Assembly: GCA_016271365.2 (NCBI GenBank)
Contig: CM057456.1
Span: 663,675,501-663,739,500, forward strand
Length of the DNA stretch: 64,000 bases
Direction: 5' to 3'
DNA from: Neoceratodus forsteri
Taxonomy: Eukaryota; Chordata; Ceratodontiformes; Ceratodontidae
A program made the position numbers and the translations under genes. Of this stretch, positions 22,876-33,099 are shown piece after piece; position 1 is the stretch's first letter, and each line of letters opens with the position of its first letter. The notes beneath the pieces are model-generated. The model saw only the letters and a list, made by a program, of their open reading frames with translations, was not told where the DNA came from and ran no database searches.

Positions 22876-23835
22876 GGTCCAGATATTCAAAAGAGATGCA
22901 CCAGGTGCAACTGAGTTGCACTGGTGCACCCACAAAATGTGCCCCTGGGCTATATTCAAAAGGAGGGGATGCAGTGTACAATTCCGGATACGCTGCAGAG
23001 AAAAGATAATTCATGCGGCACATCTGGAGGAAGAGTTCCCATGCATGTTTATATCGAGATATTTAGCCGAGATGTGATATGCAGCTGGCCTGCACATTCG
23101 GTGATGTGTCGTGACAAAGTTAGGCACAGTGCAACACAGCAGCTGCCAGCCCCTGGGTAGCTAGCCCCCCCAGTCGCCGATCTTGGCAGAAATGAAATCA
23201 AAAACAATTTCCCTGGTAGTCAAGTGGCCCCCTCTCCTATCTCCGAACCCATCCGTATCAGAAATAATGATCAAACTTCCCTGGTAGTCTAGTGGTTCCC
23301 CTCTTCTATCCCTGATCGTATAAAACAAAATACCCCAATCATTCCCTGGTAGTCAAGTGGCCCCCTGTCCCATCTCCAAACCCGTCCAGATCAGAAATAA
23401 TGATCAAACTTCCCTTGTAGTCTAGTGGTACCCCTCTCCCATCCCTGAACCCGACCATATCAGAAATAATGATCGAACTTCCCTGATAGTCTAGTGGTAC
23501 CCCCCCAATCCCTGAACCCTGTCCATTCCAGAAATAATGATTGAACGTCCCTGGTAGTCTTGTGGTCCCTCTCCCAGCCCTGACTGTATATTAAACACCT
23601 GTTCTCAGACTTCCCTGGTAGTCTAGTGGACCCCCCACCCACTGAGGATCCCACACCCCACCATGCTCCCTCGTTCCAGTATGGCCATGTAGCTGGCGGG
23701 CAGCACAACCCACTTGCATACCCCCACAGCTGCCCGTCAGCTGAGCTGTCATGGAATGACAGCTTACAGTATGCACTACAATACTATTGATCGACACTGT
23801 CAATCAATGGGCTTGCAGTGTATACTGTAAACTTT
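22876..23835. mobile_element. Harbinger-like element H3, left half, copy A
   Basis: Starts GGTCCAGATATTCAAAAG, the H1/H2 terminus, and shares GTGCAACACAGCAGCTGCCA with the interior of H1. It carries an array of tRNA-Glu-like units and reaches a symmetry centre near 23798 (ATTGATCGAC / GTCAATCAAT within TTACAGTAT...TATACTGTAA). The right half is missing: after 23835 the sequence is unrelated in both A and B, so the truncation predates the duplication. Confidence 0.6.
23209..23640 (+). repeat. tRNA-Glu-like tandem array, 7 units
   Basis: Seven units start near 23209, 23277, 23341, 23409, 23478, 23547 and 23610 (63-69 bp apart), each with TTCCCTGGTAGTCTAGTGG or a close variant. This differs by about one base from the first 18 bases of tRNA-Glu. 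Between them is a spacer with CAGAAATAATGATC. Copy B has five units. Confidence 0.75.
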
Positions 23836-23899
23836 CATTCACAAAGTTACTAAGCCACTCAACAAAGAGTCAAAAAAGTGTAAAAAGCAGCCAAGAATG

Positions 23900-25018
23900 T
23901 TTTGAGGCCTCCTTGCTTGGTCTTCAGGAGGCCAGCTATTCAGTGATGATAGATAGCTTTGGCCATTTTCTTTTTGGGCATGTTGGGCTCCTCCTCCCTC
24001 AGCTTCCTGCTGATAAGCAGTAGGTGACCCAGAAAATCTGGGACCCTGGCTGCATGCTGGCTAAGAACCAGCTACAAACTGCCTTGGATAGGATACCTCC
24101 TGTACCCATGCCATTTCCATGCACCATAGGGCCTGACTGATGCTGTCCACCTTCATGGTGGTATCTGGCATAAGCTGACAGATGTCCCAGTCCTTGGCGC
24201 TGACTTCTTTGTCCCTGGGGTTGAGTGACATTTCACACATATTAAGAAATTCAATGCCACCCTGGACTCTGTGATGTTTTCTCAGAGGGACCCAAAACCA
24301 TGTAAGCCTAAGAAAAAGGCCTTTTGATTTCAGGGCTTTGAGCCACAGCACCCTCAGTAGCAGTCCCAGTTGAGGCAGTTTCAGTGTTGGCATCTGAAAC
24401 CCAAGTTTGGCAGCCAAGTTCAGAAAAGAGGGGGACTGGCAGAGGCTTCCAGTGCCCAGATGTCTGAAAAGTCCTCCAAGGCTGCAAAGTGACAGGTTGC
24501 AGGGTGTCATTCTTCTCCTCACATCCAGTCCCTGTGTCTGCTCTTGGTTGAGGGTCAGATGTGCCACTTCTTAGAGCAGACTGTTATTACTTCAGACAGA
24601 TGGGTGCTAAAAATGGTATGCAAGGAGTTGCCTCTGGAATTTGAGGTTCTTCCACTGTATCAACCCTTAGTCCCTCGGGAGTCCAGGGTATCTGAAGACA
24701 CACCGTCCATGCCTAGGGCTGATATTGCTCAGCCCATGGAGTGTGAGGTGACAGAGTGGATCCTGGACTCACCTGCCATACACGGCCTATGTGTCCAGGT
24801 GCTTCCTGGTTCCAAATGGATGGGGAGCTGGGGCTCCACACTGGACTTGCACATTCTTTTAATCTGCCTTTTTGTTTATGCAGAAGTGCAAGTTACAGAT
24901 GGTCACTGTGAATCAGATCATACCAGTTCTTGAGCAGGGGACGTGGTTCTACTCCCTGGACCTCCAGCATGTGTTCTTTCATATCCCCATCCTTTCATCT
25001 CACTGCTGGTACCTCTGG
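23900..25018 (+). pseudogene. DIRS retrotransposon, gag/RT N-terminal part, copy A
   Basis: Plus-strand pieces in changing frames. Near 24544-24750 the residues GQMCHFLEQTVITSDRWVL, then KMVCKELPLEFEVLP, match the region preceding the RT in DIRS elements. After a frameshift, VNQIIPVLEQGTWFYSLDLQ, then HVFFHIPI, begins the RT fingers/palm (DIRS type: SLDLQDAYFHIPI). The reading is then cut at 25018 by a Penelope-like element and continues at 28133. Upstream (24061-24540) a diverged, stop-filled segment is probably gag. DIRS elements use a tyrosine recombinase instead of a DDE integrase; neither the recombinase nor the terminal repeats are seen here. The opposite-strand frame of 168 residues at 24061-24567 is a shadow. 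Confidence 0.65.
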
Positions 25019-25104
25019 GGGCTAAGATCAAGACCTTCTGATTAACTCCAGACAGAAAGTGGACTTAATCACTAGGGAGTCCCTGCTGCAAACAAAAACT
25101 GCAA

Positions 25105-25797
25105 CATTGATGGATACCACCCGATGCACTTTTGTAATAGAATACAATAATTTGGCAGGACAAACTGGGAATATTATTCATAGAAACTAGCCTATTTTAT
25201 TGGCAGATCCAGTATTACAGAACACCGTTGGACCTAAACCTTGGGTAACATTCAGCAGAGCTAGAAACCTGAAAGACAAATTAGTCCACAGTAGACTACC
25301 AAAGCCAATATGTGTACTAAACTGGATGCCACCAAAGCCCAAAGGATTTTTCAAATGCCATCGTTGCAATATTTGCAAATATGGTATACCAAGGAACATA
25401 TTTCAACACCCCCTTAAAAGAGAAATGGGAAAATTATAAAAGAATGCATCACTTGTAACACATAATTTGTAGTGTACGTGTTATGGTGTACCTGTGGTTT
25501 GATTTATGTAGGCAAAACAACTCATCCATTAAAACAAAGAATACAAGAGTATGTTCAATCCATTTTACACAACAGATCAGACACTCCAGTAGGGGTACAT
25601 TTTTCACAACACCATAACTCCTCACCAGACTGTCTGCAGTATATGGGCCTGGAGTGGGTCCCTCTGCCCAGGACTGGGGGAGACTGCCCCAACACTTTGC
25701 TCCAAAAAGAAAGCAAATGGATATTCAGACTAAACAGTGTGAAACCCAATGGCTTAAGTAACCAATGGGACATGAAACCCTTTCTAAAAAAGAATAA
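25105..25797 (+). pseudogene. Penelope-like GIY-YIG endonuclease region, copy A
   Basis: The C-terminal part of a Penelope-like protein, in two frames. First frame (to 25438): FVIEYNNLAGQTG, PILLADPVLQNT, ARNLKDKLVHSRL, then the cysteine finger FKCHRCNICKYG. A frameshift/stop near 25440-25470 follows. Second frame (25472-25801): CTCGLIYVGKTTHPLKQRI is the GIY-YIG catalytic start with the Arg helix, then GVHFSQHH, then the glutamate-bearing ESKWIFRLNSVKPNGLS segment. In live elements this nuclease nicks the target DNA to prime reverse transcription. Stops and the frameshift make this copy inactive. The counterpart in B (53985-57197) is split by an L2. Confidence 0.8.
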
Positions 25798-26325
25798 ATA
25801 AGAATGACTTGATCTTGATGTAACATTGAATTTCTTGCATGTATCCAACATCCCCTACTGAATTCCTCTTCTTACCACAGTTAAATTATTATGTTTTATA
25901 ATGATTGATTTCTTCATTTCTTTCTCTAACATGCAGGCACTGGGACTGAACCTCCAGCCTACCCAGCAACTACAAATAAGGAGAGATATGATCTGAGAGG
26001 CCATGACCCAATGGATCTACATTCAGTTCAGAGACAATCTTTCTCATAACTATTGTTTTATTAATTTTAAGTTAGTTTTTTGTAAGGTGATACTATGATG
26101 TAAATTTAGGTAATTGTTACTATGATATGCAGTGTTTAAGAAAGAAAAAACTTCCAAAACAAATACATAAATAAATTTTAAAAAACTGCAATGTATCATT
26201 ATATACATCATAAGCACTACAACTATGGATTCAAATATTTGATAACTTACATGTTGATCTTGTGTGGACTTTTGTAGACATATAAAAATTAAAAAAAAAA
26301 TGTACGAAAAAGTTTAAAATGTGTA

Positions 26326-27801
26326 CCAGAGGGGGCACTGTTGAGCATGTTCACAGACCAGATACACTTCAACTTGGCTCTGTGCTGTAAGAGCTTTAAA
26401 CAGATTTTTTTATTGAAATAATCTTATCTGAGCTAAATGTTAACAACTGTACTGGATCGAGACGCCTGTCCTGAAGAGATTAAGTCCAAACAAGGCAATG
26501 GGACACATGCAGAAACCTGGTGGAAGCGGCAACAAAAATCCATCACATGGCGACCTACAGGCTCCTTCAACATCCACAGTAAATCCAGCTGAGCCGGACC
26601 CCCCCATGGAGTACTCTGCAAGCTTCGATGCAGGATATTGACTTGAAAGTAGAGTCGATCTTGCAATGATTTACTGAGCAAGATGTCAAGGTGGAAGTAG
26701 CATTTCAAAATGTGGCCACAGCTGAAAGGGTTGCTTCACAGGCTCTTTCTGCAACCTCTAAGTTGGTGCAGGAAAATACTCAGCTGAGTTACCGAGTAGA
26801 GACGTTAGAAAACGTGAATAGAGCATTGTATGTACGGCTGATCGGGCTCCCTGAGGGAAGTGAAGAGAATAACTTACTCGGTTTCTTACAAAATTGGCTT
26901 CCTGAAGCATTACAACTCCAACCTGAATTAGTTACGGGACAACTACATAAGGCCTATAGCATCACACCTCATGCATCGGGACATATATCGGATGCTCCTC
27001 GAACGGTCCTCTTGGTTACAGCCAGTGCAGCCACTCGGGGTACTCTTCTTCAGGCCGCAAGTTCCACAGGCCATCTCCACTTTAATGGGGCCATACTACA
27101 TTTGTTTCCTGACCTCTCCTACGCAACGAGGGCACGTAGTAAAAAATTTGATGCAGTTCGTGACAAACTCTGGACTCTTGGGGTAACCCATTCCCTCCTG
27201 ATGCCGGCAAGACTTCGGATTTATTACGGTGTCAAAACATTTCAGTTTACAGATCCCTTGGAAGTGGGAAAGAAGATGGAGGCGATAGCTAGGGAGTTTG
27301 AGACCAGAGAAACAAGTCAGCTGGAGAATTCGGAGGAAGAAACCTGAATATAAGACATTTTGTGATCGTAAGGCCCCAATTCTGTTGTTTTAATAGCAGG
27401 GAACATTGCTAACCAGTGTGTACAAAGTTTACTATAAAATGTAACTGCTTATCTGTTTGCTGATCAGTTCTGTTATTATGGAAGTGGGTCTCTGGGGCAT
27501 AAAAGTCAGTGTCATGAAGTGCTATAATTTGAAGTATTACAATGGACTTGGGGTCATATCAACATATACTGTTGTGGCTTCTTAACGGATTTGAAAATTA
27601 CTGGAAAAATACTGGATTTAGATTGTAGAGTATACGACATGTTGATGGACATACCCCCAACTTTCTTAAGCCAGAATGTATAGGCTTGCATAAACCTGCT
27701 ACATTGGATGTATCCTGTTTTCTTTAACATTTACATGCCTTATATGAGTATAATGTATGATAGTGATTACATCAATACTCAAAAAAATAAATTTAAAAAA
27801 A
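26326..27801 (+). mobile_element. L1-type ORF1-only insertion
   Basis: Present in copy A only. Both sides carry AAAATGTGTA (26316-26325 and 27802-27811), and the empty site in B (near 57712-57722) shows one such sequence, so the target duplication is at least 8 bp. The insertion has a ~360-bp leader starting CCAGAGGGGGCACTG, one ORF1 (26691-27347), about 450 bp of non-coding sequence and a poly-A-rich end. No endonuclease or RT is present. It is either an internally deleted L1-type element or a short ORF1-only derivative comparable to mammalian HAL1. Confidence 0.75.
26691..27347 (+). CDS. L1-type ORF1 protein (Transposase_22-like), partial N-terminus
   Basis: An open frame of about 218 residues, the best preserved ORF1 in the window. 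Residues 1-45 look like the end of a coiled coil (ATAERVASQALSATSKLVQE, then LSYRVETLENVNRALYVRL). Residues about 42-140 match the L1 ORF1 RNA-binding (RRM) domain, with LIGLPEGSEENNLLGFLQNW and a strand ending HLFPDLSYATRARSKKFD. Residues about 150-205 match the C-terminal domain (PARLRIYYGVKTFQFTDP, then LEVGKKMEAI). The frame opens just after a TGA near 26665 and has no good ATG, so the true start may be upstream and broken; the position given is a GTG. L1 ORF1 proteins are RNA-binding chaperones that trimerise through the coiled coil. Very likely not a host gene. Confidence 0.7.
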   Translation: MEVAFQNVATAERVASQALSATSKLVQENTQLSYRVETLENVNRALYVRLIGLPEGSEENNLLGFLQNWLPEALQLQPELVTGQLHKAYSITPHASGHISDAPRTVLLVTASAATRGTLLQAASSTGHLHFNGAILHLFPDLSYATRARSKKFDAVRDKLWTLGVTHSLLMPARLRIYYGVKTFQFTDPLEVGKKMEAIAREFETRETSQLENSEEET

Positions 27802-28132
27802 AAAATGTGTAGAAGAAAAACTCCATACACAAAAAAATGCATTTATTTAACAGTGTTTAGATGTTTTGATGGTGACAGTTTCCGATGTGTAACACTTTAA
27901 AATTAGATAAACAAGCTCATGAATTTGTAATGAAAGCAATGATTGAAATATGCTGGCCACCTGTAGGCAGATACCCCCTTGAAGATTCAGTTGGAGTTGA
28001 GGTGCTAGAGGCATACATTGCACTACTGTTGTATTTCATTGGGTGACTTATATTAAATAAGAAGAACTAAATCATTACCTTGTCTCTGACTTGTTTCTTC
28101 TGAGTGCACTTCACCATCCTTGGTGTTTGACA

Positions 28133-28650
28133 TGGTTCTACTCCCTGGACCTACAGGATGTGTTCTTTCACATCCCCATCCTTTCATCTCACTGCTGGTA
28201 CCTCTGGTTCCAGGCAGATGGGATGTTATACCAATTCAAAGTTATGCCTTTCTACCTCTCATCTTAGTTGAGGATCTTCACCAAATGCATGGCAGGGGTG
28301 ATGGCCTTCCTGCAGTGCAAGGGCGCCAGGGTGTTCCCATACCTGGATGACTGACTGCTCGCCAGTCTATCCTGGGAGGCAGTGGAGCAGTCCAGGAAAA
28401 TGGCTTTCCAGTCCTGTCAGGACTTGGGTCTTCTGGTCAACCTAGCTGAGTGGGAACTGCTCACCCCAGAGGTGATGAAGTTAATCATGGTGGAATTGGA
28501 CTCCTTTTGGGCCAAAGCCTGCCTCCCTGTGGACAGGGCATGAGACCTTACTTCCTTTGCTTTCTGGTTGGGCGCTCTCATCCAGAACAGGATTTCCTAA
28601 TGCTGGTGGGGATTATGGTGGTTTCTACCAGCACAGTCTGTTGAGCTCGA
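28133..28650 (+). pseudogene. DIRS reverse transcriptase, second part, copy A
   Basis: Resumes the DIRS RT after the Penelope-like insertion: WFYSLDLQDVFFHIPI, WYLWFQADGMLYQFKVMPF, then (frameshifted) LRIFTKCMAGVMAFLQCKG and VFPYLDD with the two catalytic aspartates near 28335-28350, followed by a stop. Next come LGLLVNLAEWELLTPEV and MVELDSFWAKACLPVDRA. The order and the VFPYLDD box are typical of DIRS1-like RT. Several stops make it inactive. It ends at 28650, where a deletion joins it to palindrome P5. Confidence 0.75.
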
Positions 28651-29038
28651 TCCCAACCCTAATACTCCACCCCTACCTTGCAGGCAGCAACAAGAAAAAA
28701 CATTACAAAAAAAATTACGATTTGACCCCTCCTGCGTCTTTGCAAATCTGCTGTAGGGTGTGCGTTGGGGTTGTCAACACTAACACTCACCCCATTTCAT
28801 CAGTAAATAAGCTGGGATGTGTACAGTAGATAAGAATGGTGTAAGCATTAGGGTTGACAACCCTAAGGCACACCCCACGCCTGATTTGCAAAGATGCAGG
28901 AGAGGTCAAACTGTTATCTTTTTTTCCTGTTGCTGTTTGCAGGGTGGGGGTGAAGTGTTAGGGTTGGGAAGCCAAATGCCACATTTCCCTGCTGTTGTCA
29001 GTTTAATCCTAACCAGTACATTAATGAAGTTTCTTGAA
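28651..29038. mobile_element. Palindromic element P5, copy A, left end deleted
   Basis: Compared with copy B (58641-59103), the outer left arm is missing and DIRS joins directly at GAGCTCGA|TCCCAACCCTAAT. The remaining left arm (CTCCTGCGTCTTTGCAAATC, CTCACCCCATTTCATC) pairs with the right arm (GATTTGCAAAGATGCAGGAG). The right end TCCTAACCAGTACATTAATG is the P-type terminus. Confidence 0.7.
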
Positions 29039-29084
29039 ATTAATTCCTTAGTTTTTGAGATAGTATAAATGCATCCTCATTTGC

Positions 29085-29200
29085 CTGTTGGAACACAGGG
29101 CCCTCTGGGCTCTGTGCCTCCACCCCTCCATACAGGCATACATGTATGTTGCTGTGGAAGCACAGGACCCTTCTGGCCCTCTGCTTCCATTTCTGCCAAA
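29085..29200. repeat. Hairpin array, two units, copy A
   Basis: Units GGAACACAGGGCCCTC...GGCTCTGTGCCTCCA and GGAAGCACAGGACCC...GGCCCTCTGCTTCCA, related to the four-unit array at 15829-16075 and likewise following a P-type palindrome. Confidence 0.65.
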
Positions 29201-29447
29201 ACAGCAATTTCTTTCCTTTGTTGTATGGCTTTTTAAAGTTCCAATGTTATCCTATGGAAATTTGTATGTTTTATTGTTTATGCTTTTTTATATGTTGCCA
29301 CTAAATATTAATGGTATATATGTGTTATTCTTATAGTACTCATTAAAACCTTTATTTTGCTATATGGATTATCTCTTAAGTTCAGATACTGAGGTAGTTA
29401 TGGGTTGTTGAAGTTCCAATGTTATCCTATAGGAATTTAACATTTTT

Positions 29448-30830
29448 ATGTTGCTTGCATGCATGTGTAAGAAACATAGTGCCATCATCCGAGTTTTCGG
29501 AGGTGTGGCAACCCGTCTTCCAATTCAGTCACTGAGTTTGCAGGCATGGCTGCAGTTCCTCCAATGACTGCTGCAGCTGTCTATGACAGCAGTCAAAATG
29601 CAGTGGCATACAGTTGAAAGGGAGAGCTCCGCTTCAGTGAGCAGAGCTCTCCCTCCCCACACACACACACACACGCACACAAGCATGCATATTGTGTGCT
29701 GATGCGCTCCCTCCCCCCACAAACTGTATGGCCGAGAGGGGTGCCCAATCCCCCGTCGGCTCCATGCCCCCCCAAACAAAAGCTGCCCAGGTGCCATGCT
29801 GGGAGCCCACCCCAGCGTGGTAAAAATGTTATAGCCAATGGCAGTGCCCAACTCTGTTGGCTTCATGGCTGCATGCCCCTCAAACCTTTCCAGGTGCCAT
29901 GCTGGGAGCCCACCCCAGTGTGGCAAATGTCCTGTGTCGCCTTAATTTAAAAAAAAAAAAAACTGTAAAAAAAAATGGTCCTTCGCAGTCTCACTGCCCC
30001 CACCCACACCCACCCACCGCGACCCTGCCTCCCCACACCCCCTCACCCCATACTTACCTCTGGAGCTTGGCGAACGATCATCGTGGACTGGGGAACACGT
30101 CCACTCCTCAAAGCTGACCGCGAACTGAGGAAATGCCAGTAAGGTGTATAATGGAATAAATACGTTTTTTTCAATTTTGTTGCATATCTCAGGCATTTTT
30201 GGGAATTTTGGGCCCAAATTTTCAACATGGGGTTATTGGGACCCCCCTCATGAATTCTTGCACTGTCATGGCATTAATCGGGCCCGAAGGGTGATTTCGC
30301 CGTCACTGTGCAAAATCATCTTTTGGGGCCAATTAATGAAATGACACTGCCAGTGTTCATAAGGTGGGCTCTCAAAAAGCCTATGTTGAAAATTTGGTGA
30401 AAAAATTCCTTAAAATGACGGTTCTACGAGCACACATTGCGCTTTTCCTACGCACGCTCGTAAGTTTGTGAATTTTCAATATTTTCACTCCAGATTTTCA
30501 ACATTGCCATTTACCACACCTCCTTATGAGCAGTACAGCTGTCATTTTTCACATCCTGCCCAAAACATGTTTCCACCCATGTAGCGCACAATGGCGCAGT
30601 CAGTGTGCAAAATCCATGTATGGGACACATTAAGAAAATCACAGTGACACTGTTCATGAGCAGAAGTCTTAAATGGCTATGTTGGAAATTTGGTGAAAAA
30701 TTCCTAAAAATGACTGTTTTACAAGCGTGCGTTGCGCAGTTCCTACGCACGCTCGTAAGTTCGCAAATTTTCAATATTTGCACTCCAATAACTTCCAAAT
30801 ACCTAAACAGCACATACAAGCAAGCAACAT
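29448..30830. mobile_element. Unidentified copy-A-specific insertion, ~1.4 kb
   Basis: Absent from copy B, where TAGGAATTTTCA runs straight into TTTATTGTCCATAAACG (59495-59530). Possible inverted ends: ATGTTGCTTGCATGCATGTG on the left and ATGTTGCTTGCTTGTATGTG on the right when reverse-complemented. The last ~600 bp hold two copies of a ~290-bp unit (about 30200-30490 and 30490-30785, sharing CTACGCACGCTCGTAAGTT). About 20 extra bases follow the right end, so the boundary is uncertain. It also contains an (AC)n run near 29660-29675. No transposase is encoded. Confidence 0.5.
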
Positions 30831-30952
30831 TCGGCATTGACAAATGCTTGTTTTTATTGTCCATAAACGTTTGGGGGGAATATGTCTTATTTTTACACTA
30901 CTCATTAAGACCTTTGTTTTGATATATAGATTATCCCTTAAGTACCAATAGT

Positions 30953-31812
30953 GGGCCTGATTCACAATGGAGTGTAGGGTACTCGCAAAATGCATGTACC
31001 CTGCCCACAGGTGTGCCGGTACTGGCATTGACAAATGTCAGTCTCCTGTCCATGGCTCCACCTCCTGGTGTACAGGTCTGTGCAGGGCAGGACCATGGGT
31101 GGAGTCATGGACCCAGCGGGTCATCCAGTTGGATGCCTGACATGGATCCACCAGTGGATCCCTTGTGTGGCAGGGTGCACATTGGCAGCACACCCTTCGG
31201 ATGTCTGAGGGCCAGCAGCCATATTGAGTGGTAGGGTGCAATGCTGCCAGCCCTTGCCATCAGCACTGATGCAGTGCCCTGTGATGGAGAGGAGGGGGGC
31301 ATGCCTGCTGACAGGGGGTGGAGGGACACAGCCTCTGGTAGCGGGGAGGGGTGCTAGCATGTGGTGCCGCTGGGGTGGGCAGGTGGCAGCCATGCTCAGT
31401 GCCCCTGTGAGGGGTAGGGGTGTTGTGAGTATTGGGGTGCACCACACACTGCTGCATGTGAGGGTGGGTGTGTGGTGGCAGGCGACCATGACCTGTGGCC
31501 CTGGTGCTTTGGTGGGCTGCTGTCCCAGTCCTATGGGGTGTGCATGGGGCACATAGTAGGTTTATGGCTGGGTCTCCCTGGTGTACCCTGTGACCTCTGA
31601 TGCACCCCCATGGCCAGCACTATGCACCTTAGTGCATGGTGTGTAGTGCCAGCTCGACCCTCACCCACCCCCGGCGCATTGCTCATTGCATAGCCGGGAT
31701 AGTGCATATTTCCCATGCCCCCCATGTTTGTAGGGGGTGCAGTTGATGTGGGGTGGCTACTCAGCCCAGATGTGCGAGCATAGCCACTCCACACTATTAG
31801 TGAATAGGGCCC
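30953..31812. mobile_element. Harbinger-like element H4, copy A
   Basis: The ends are GGGCCTGATTCACAATGG and, reverse-complemented from the right, GGGCCCTATTCACTAATAG. Copy B (59611-60504) shows a clear 3-bp ATT duplication; in A the left flank has mutated. The interior is GC-rich and non-coding, with several frames that are open by chance. It lies in the ~175-bp satellite and was there before the duplication. Confidence 0.6.
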
Positions 31813-32035
31813 ATTGAGGGAGGTATGGCTTGTTATAGTTCCAATGTTATCTTATGAGAATTTTCACTTTTTAAATGTTATATTTTTTTATGTTGGACCT
31901 ACATTATTTAGGGGAACAATGTGTTAGTCTTGTAGTACTCATTAAGACCTTTTTTGATACATTCTGTAGATTTTCCCTTAACTCACAAAATTAAGTAAAT
32001 TATGGCTTGTTGAAGTTCAAATGTGGGGAAAAAAG

Positions 32036-32225
32036 CCCCAAAATGTTTTTGTATGAGGGCATTCTTTTCAAATGAAAGAAATAAAGCCATATGAAAAAGA
32101 ATACCTTCATATGAAAAACAAATAGGGACAAAACCTAAATCCAAATTCTTTTTTCGTATGAAGCCATCCTTTTTCATATGGACCAATTCTTTTTTTGTGC
32201 TCTCATGCTAAAAAAGAAATTGTCT
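32036..32225. repeat. CATATGAAAAAGAAT-type short repeat, copy A
   Basis: Irregular repeats of TTCATATGAA and AAAAGAAT words. Copy B has a longer version (60717-61015). Open frames here are Phe/Lys-rich by-products. Confidence 0.6.
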
Positions 32226-33015
32226 CACAAAAAAAAAGGATTTTTAAATGTTAAAAAAAGACATTTCTGGGTCATGAATGACAAAATGAAAAGAATCTAT
32301 CAAGCTCCTCTTGAAAAGAATGGTGCAGTATTTTCAGGTGTGTGGCTTGATTTACAAAGGTCCCTCAGTTTCCTGGTGGTCCTTGATAAGCAGCTTTTTG
32401 TTTGGCACTTATACTGCCAATTTATATTATCACGTATAAACTCCTGTTGCAACACTAAAGGCCTTAAGGTTTATGAAGCATAATAACTAGTTTGAGAGTA
32501 TAGTTGGATAATGTTTCCAGCTAAGTTTTACATTCCATATAATGTGAAACTATTGCTCAATTTAGGTAAACTTTACTTTAAACCCTTAGTATGCCATATA
32601 TAGATACTTTTTGTAGTTCTGTTTTGTGCAGCTTGTTTTTACTTACAAATATGTTGCATTTTAGCATGTCTTTAATCTGGGTGGGTTTTACTTTTCATGA
32701 ACTGCATCCTTAAACACACTGGGACACTCATAATTTGGTTGAGCAGCTCTCTGCTTGAAATGTTCTTATCTTATTCTGAATGGATCTCTAAGTCATTTTA
32801 ATTTATGTGCAGTGTACTCCCTGCTTGTTGTTATGCACTAAGCACATCTGACCTTTAGGCCCTTTCCATTGACGGTGAAATGGTACTATTTAGCTTCTTT
32901 GACATTTCTTCTGTTATTTTTTAAATGAGTATTTTAAACCAATAGAAATTTTTTTCTGTTTTTTTCTGCATGATCTGGGTGTTAAAAGTATGGGATTTTC
33001 TAAATAACTGTCATT
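32226..33015. other. No gene recognised
   Basis: AT-rich non-coding DNA preserved in both copies (61016-61800 in B). It may be the decayed 5' part of the gypsy element that follows, but no LTR or gag could be recognised. Confidence 0.4.
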
Positions 33016-33099
33016 AAGCTTCAGAGGAAGGACTTGGTTGTCCCAAAAACTAAAGCACGTTGTTCTTTTTGTTACATCTATGTTGGTCGAATAAAAGGT

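Larger units (their letters stand above)
25019..28132 (+). mobile_element. Penelope-like element 3' part inserted in DIRS, copy A
   Basis: Lies between two copies of a 75-nt DIRS sequence (24944-25018 and 28133-28207), which looks like a long target duplication. It starts in the region after the RT and includes the zinc-finger and GIY-YIG endonuclease coding sequence (25105-25797). A long AT-rich 3' UTR follows, interrupted at 26326-27801 by an L1-type insertion. The RT domain is missing, so this copy is 5'-truncated. Confidence 0.7.
29215..32015 (+). repeat. ~175-bp tandem repeat interrupted by two insertions, copy A
   Basis: Units with TTGAAGTTCCAATGTTATCC, TAGTACTCATTAAGACCTTT and GATATATAGATTATCCCTTA begin near 29222, 29405, 31820 and 32010. 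The second unit contains the insertion 29448-30830, and element H4 (30953-31812) sits at its end. Copy B has the same units and H4 but not the 1.4-kb insertion. Confidence 0.7.

Noticed and set aside
23209..23640. Cluster of functional tRNA-Glu genes
   Set aside because: Only the 5' part resembles tRNA-Glu; anticodon and T arms are not present.
24061..24567. 168-residue minus-strand protein, repeated at 52919-53377
   Set aside because: Conserved only because the segment is duplicated; the plus strand reads as DIRS gag/RT and the minus frame has no recognisable domain.
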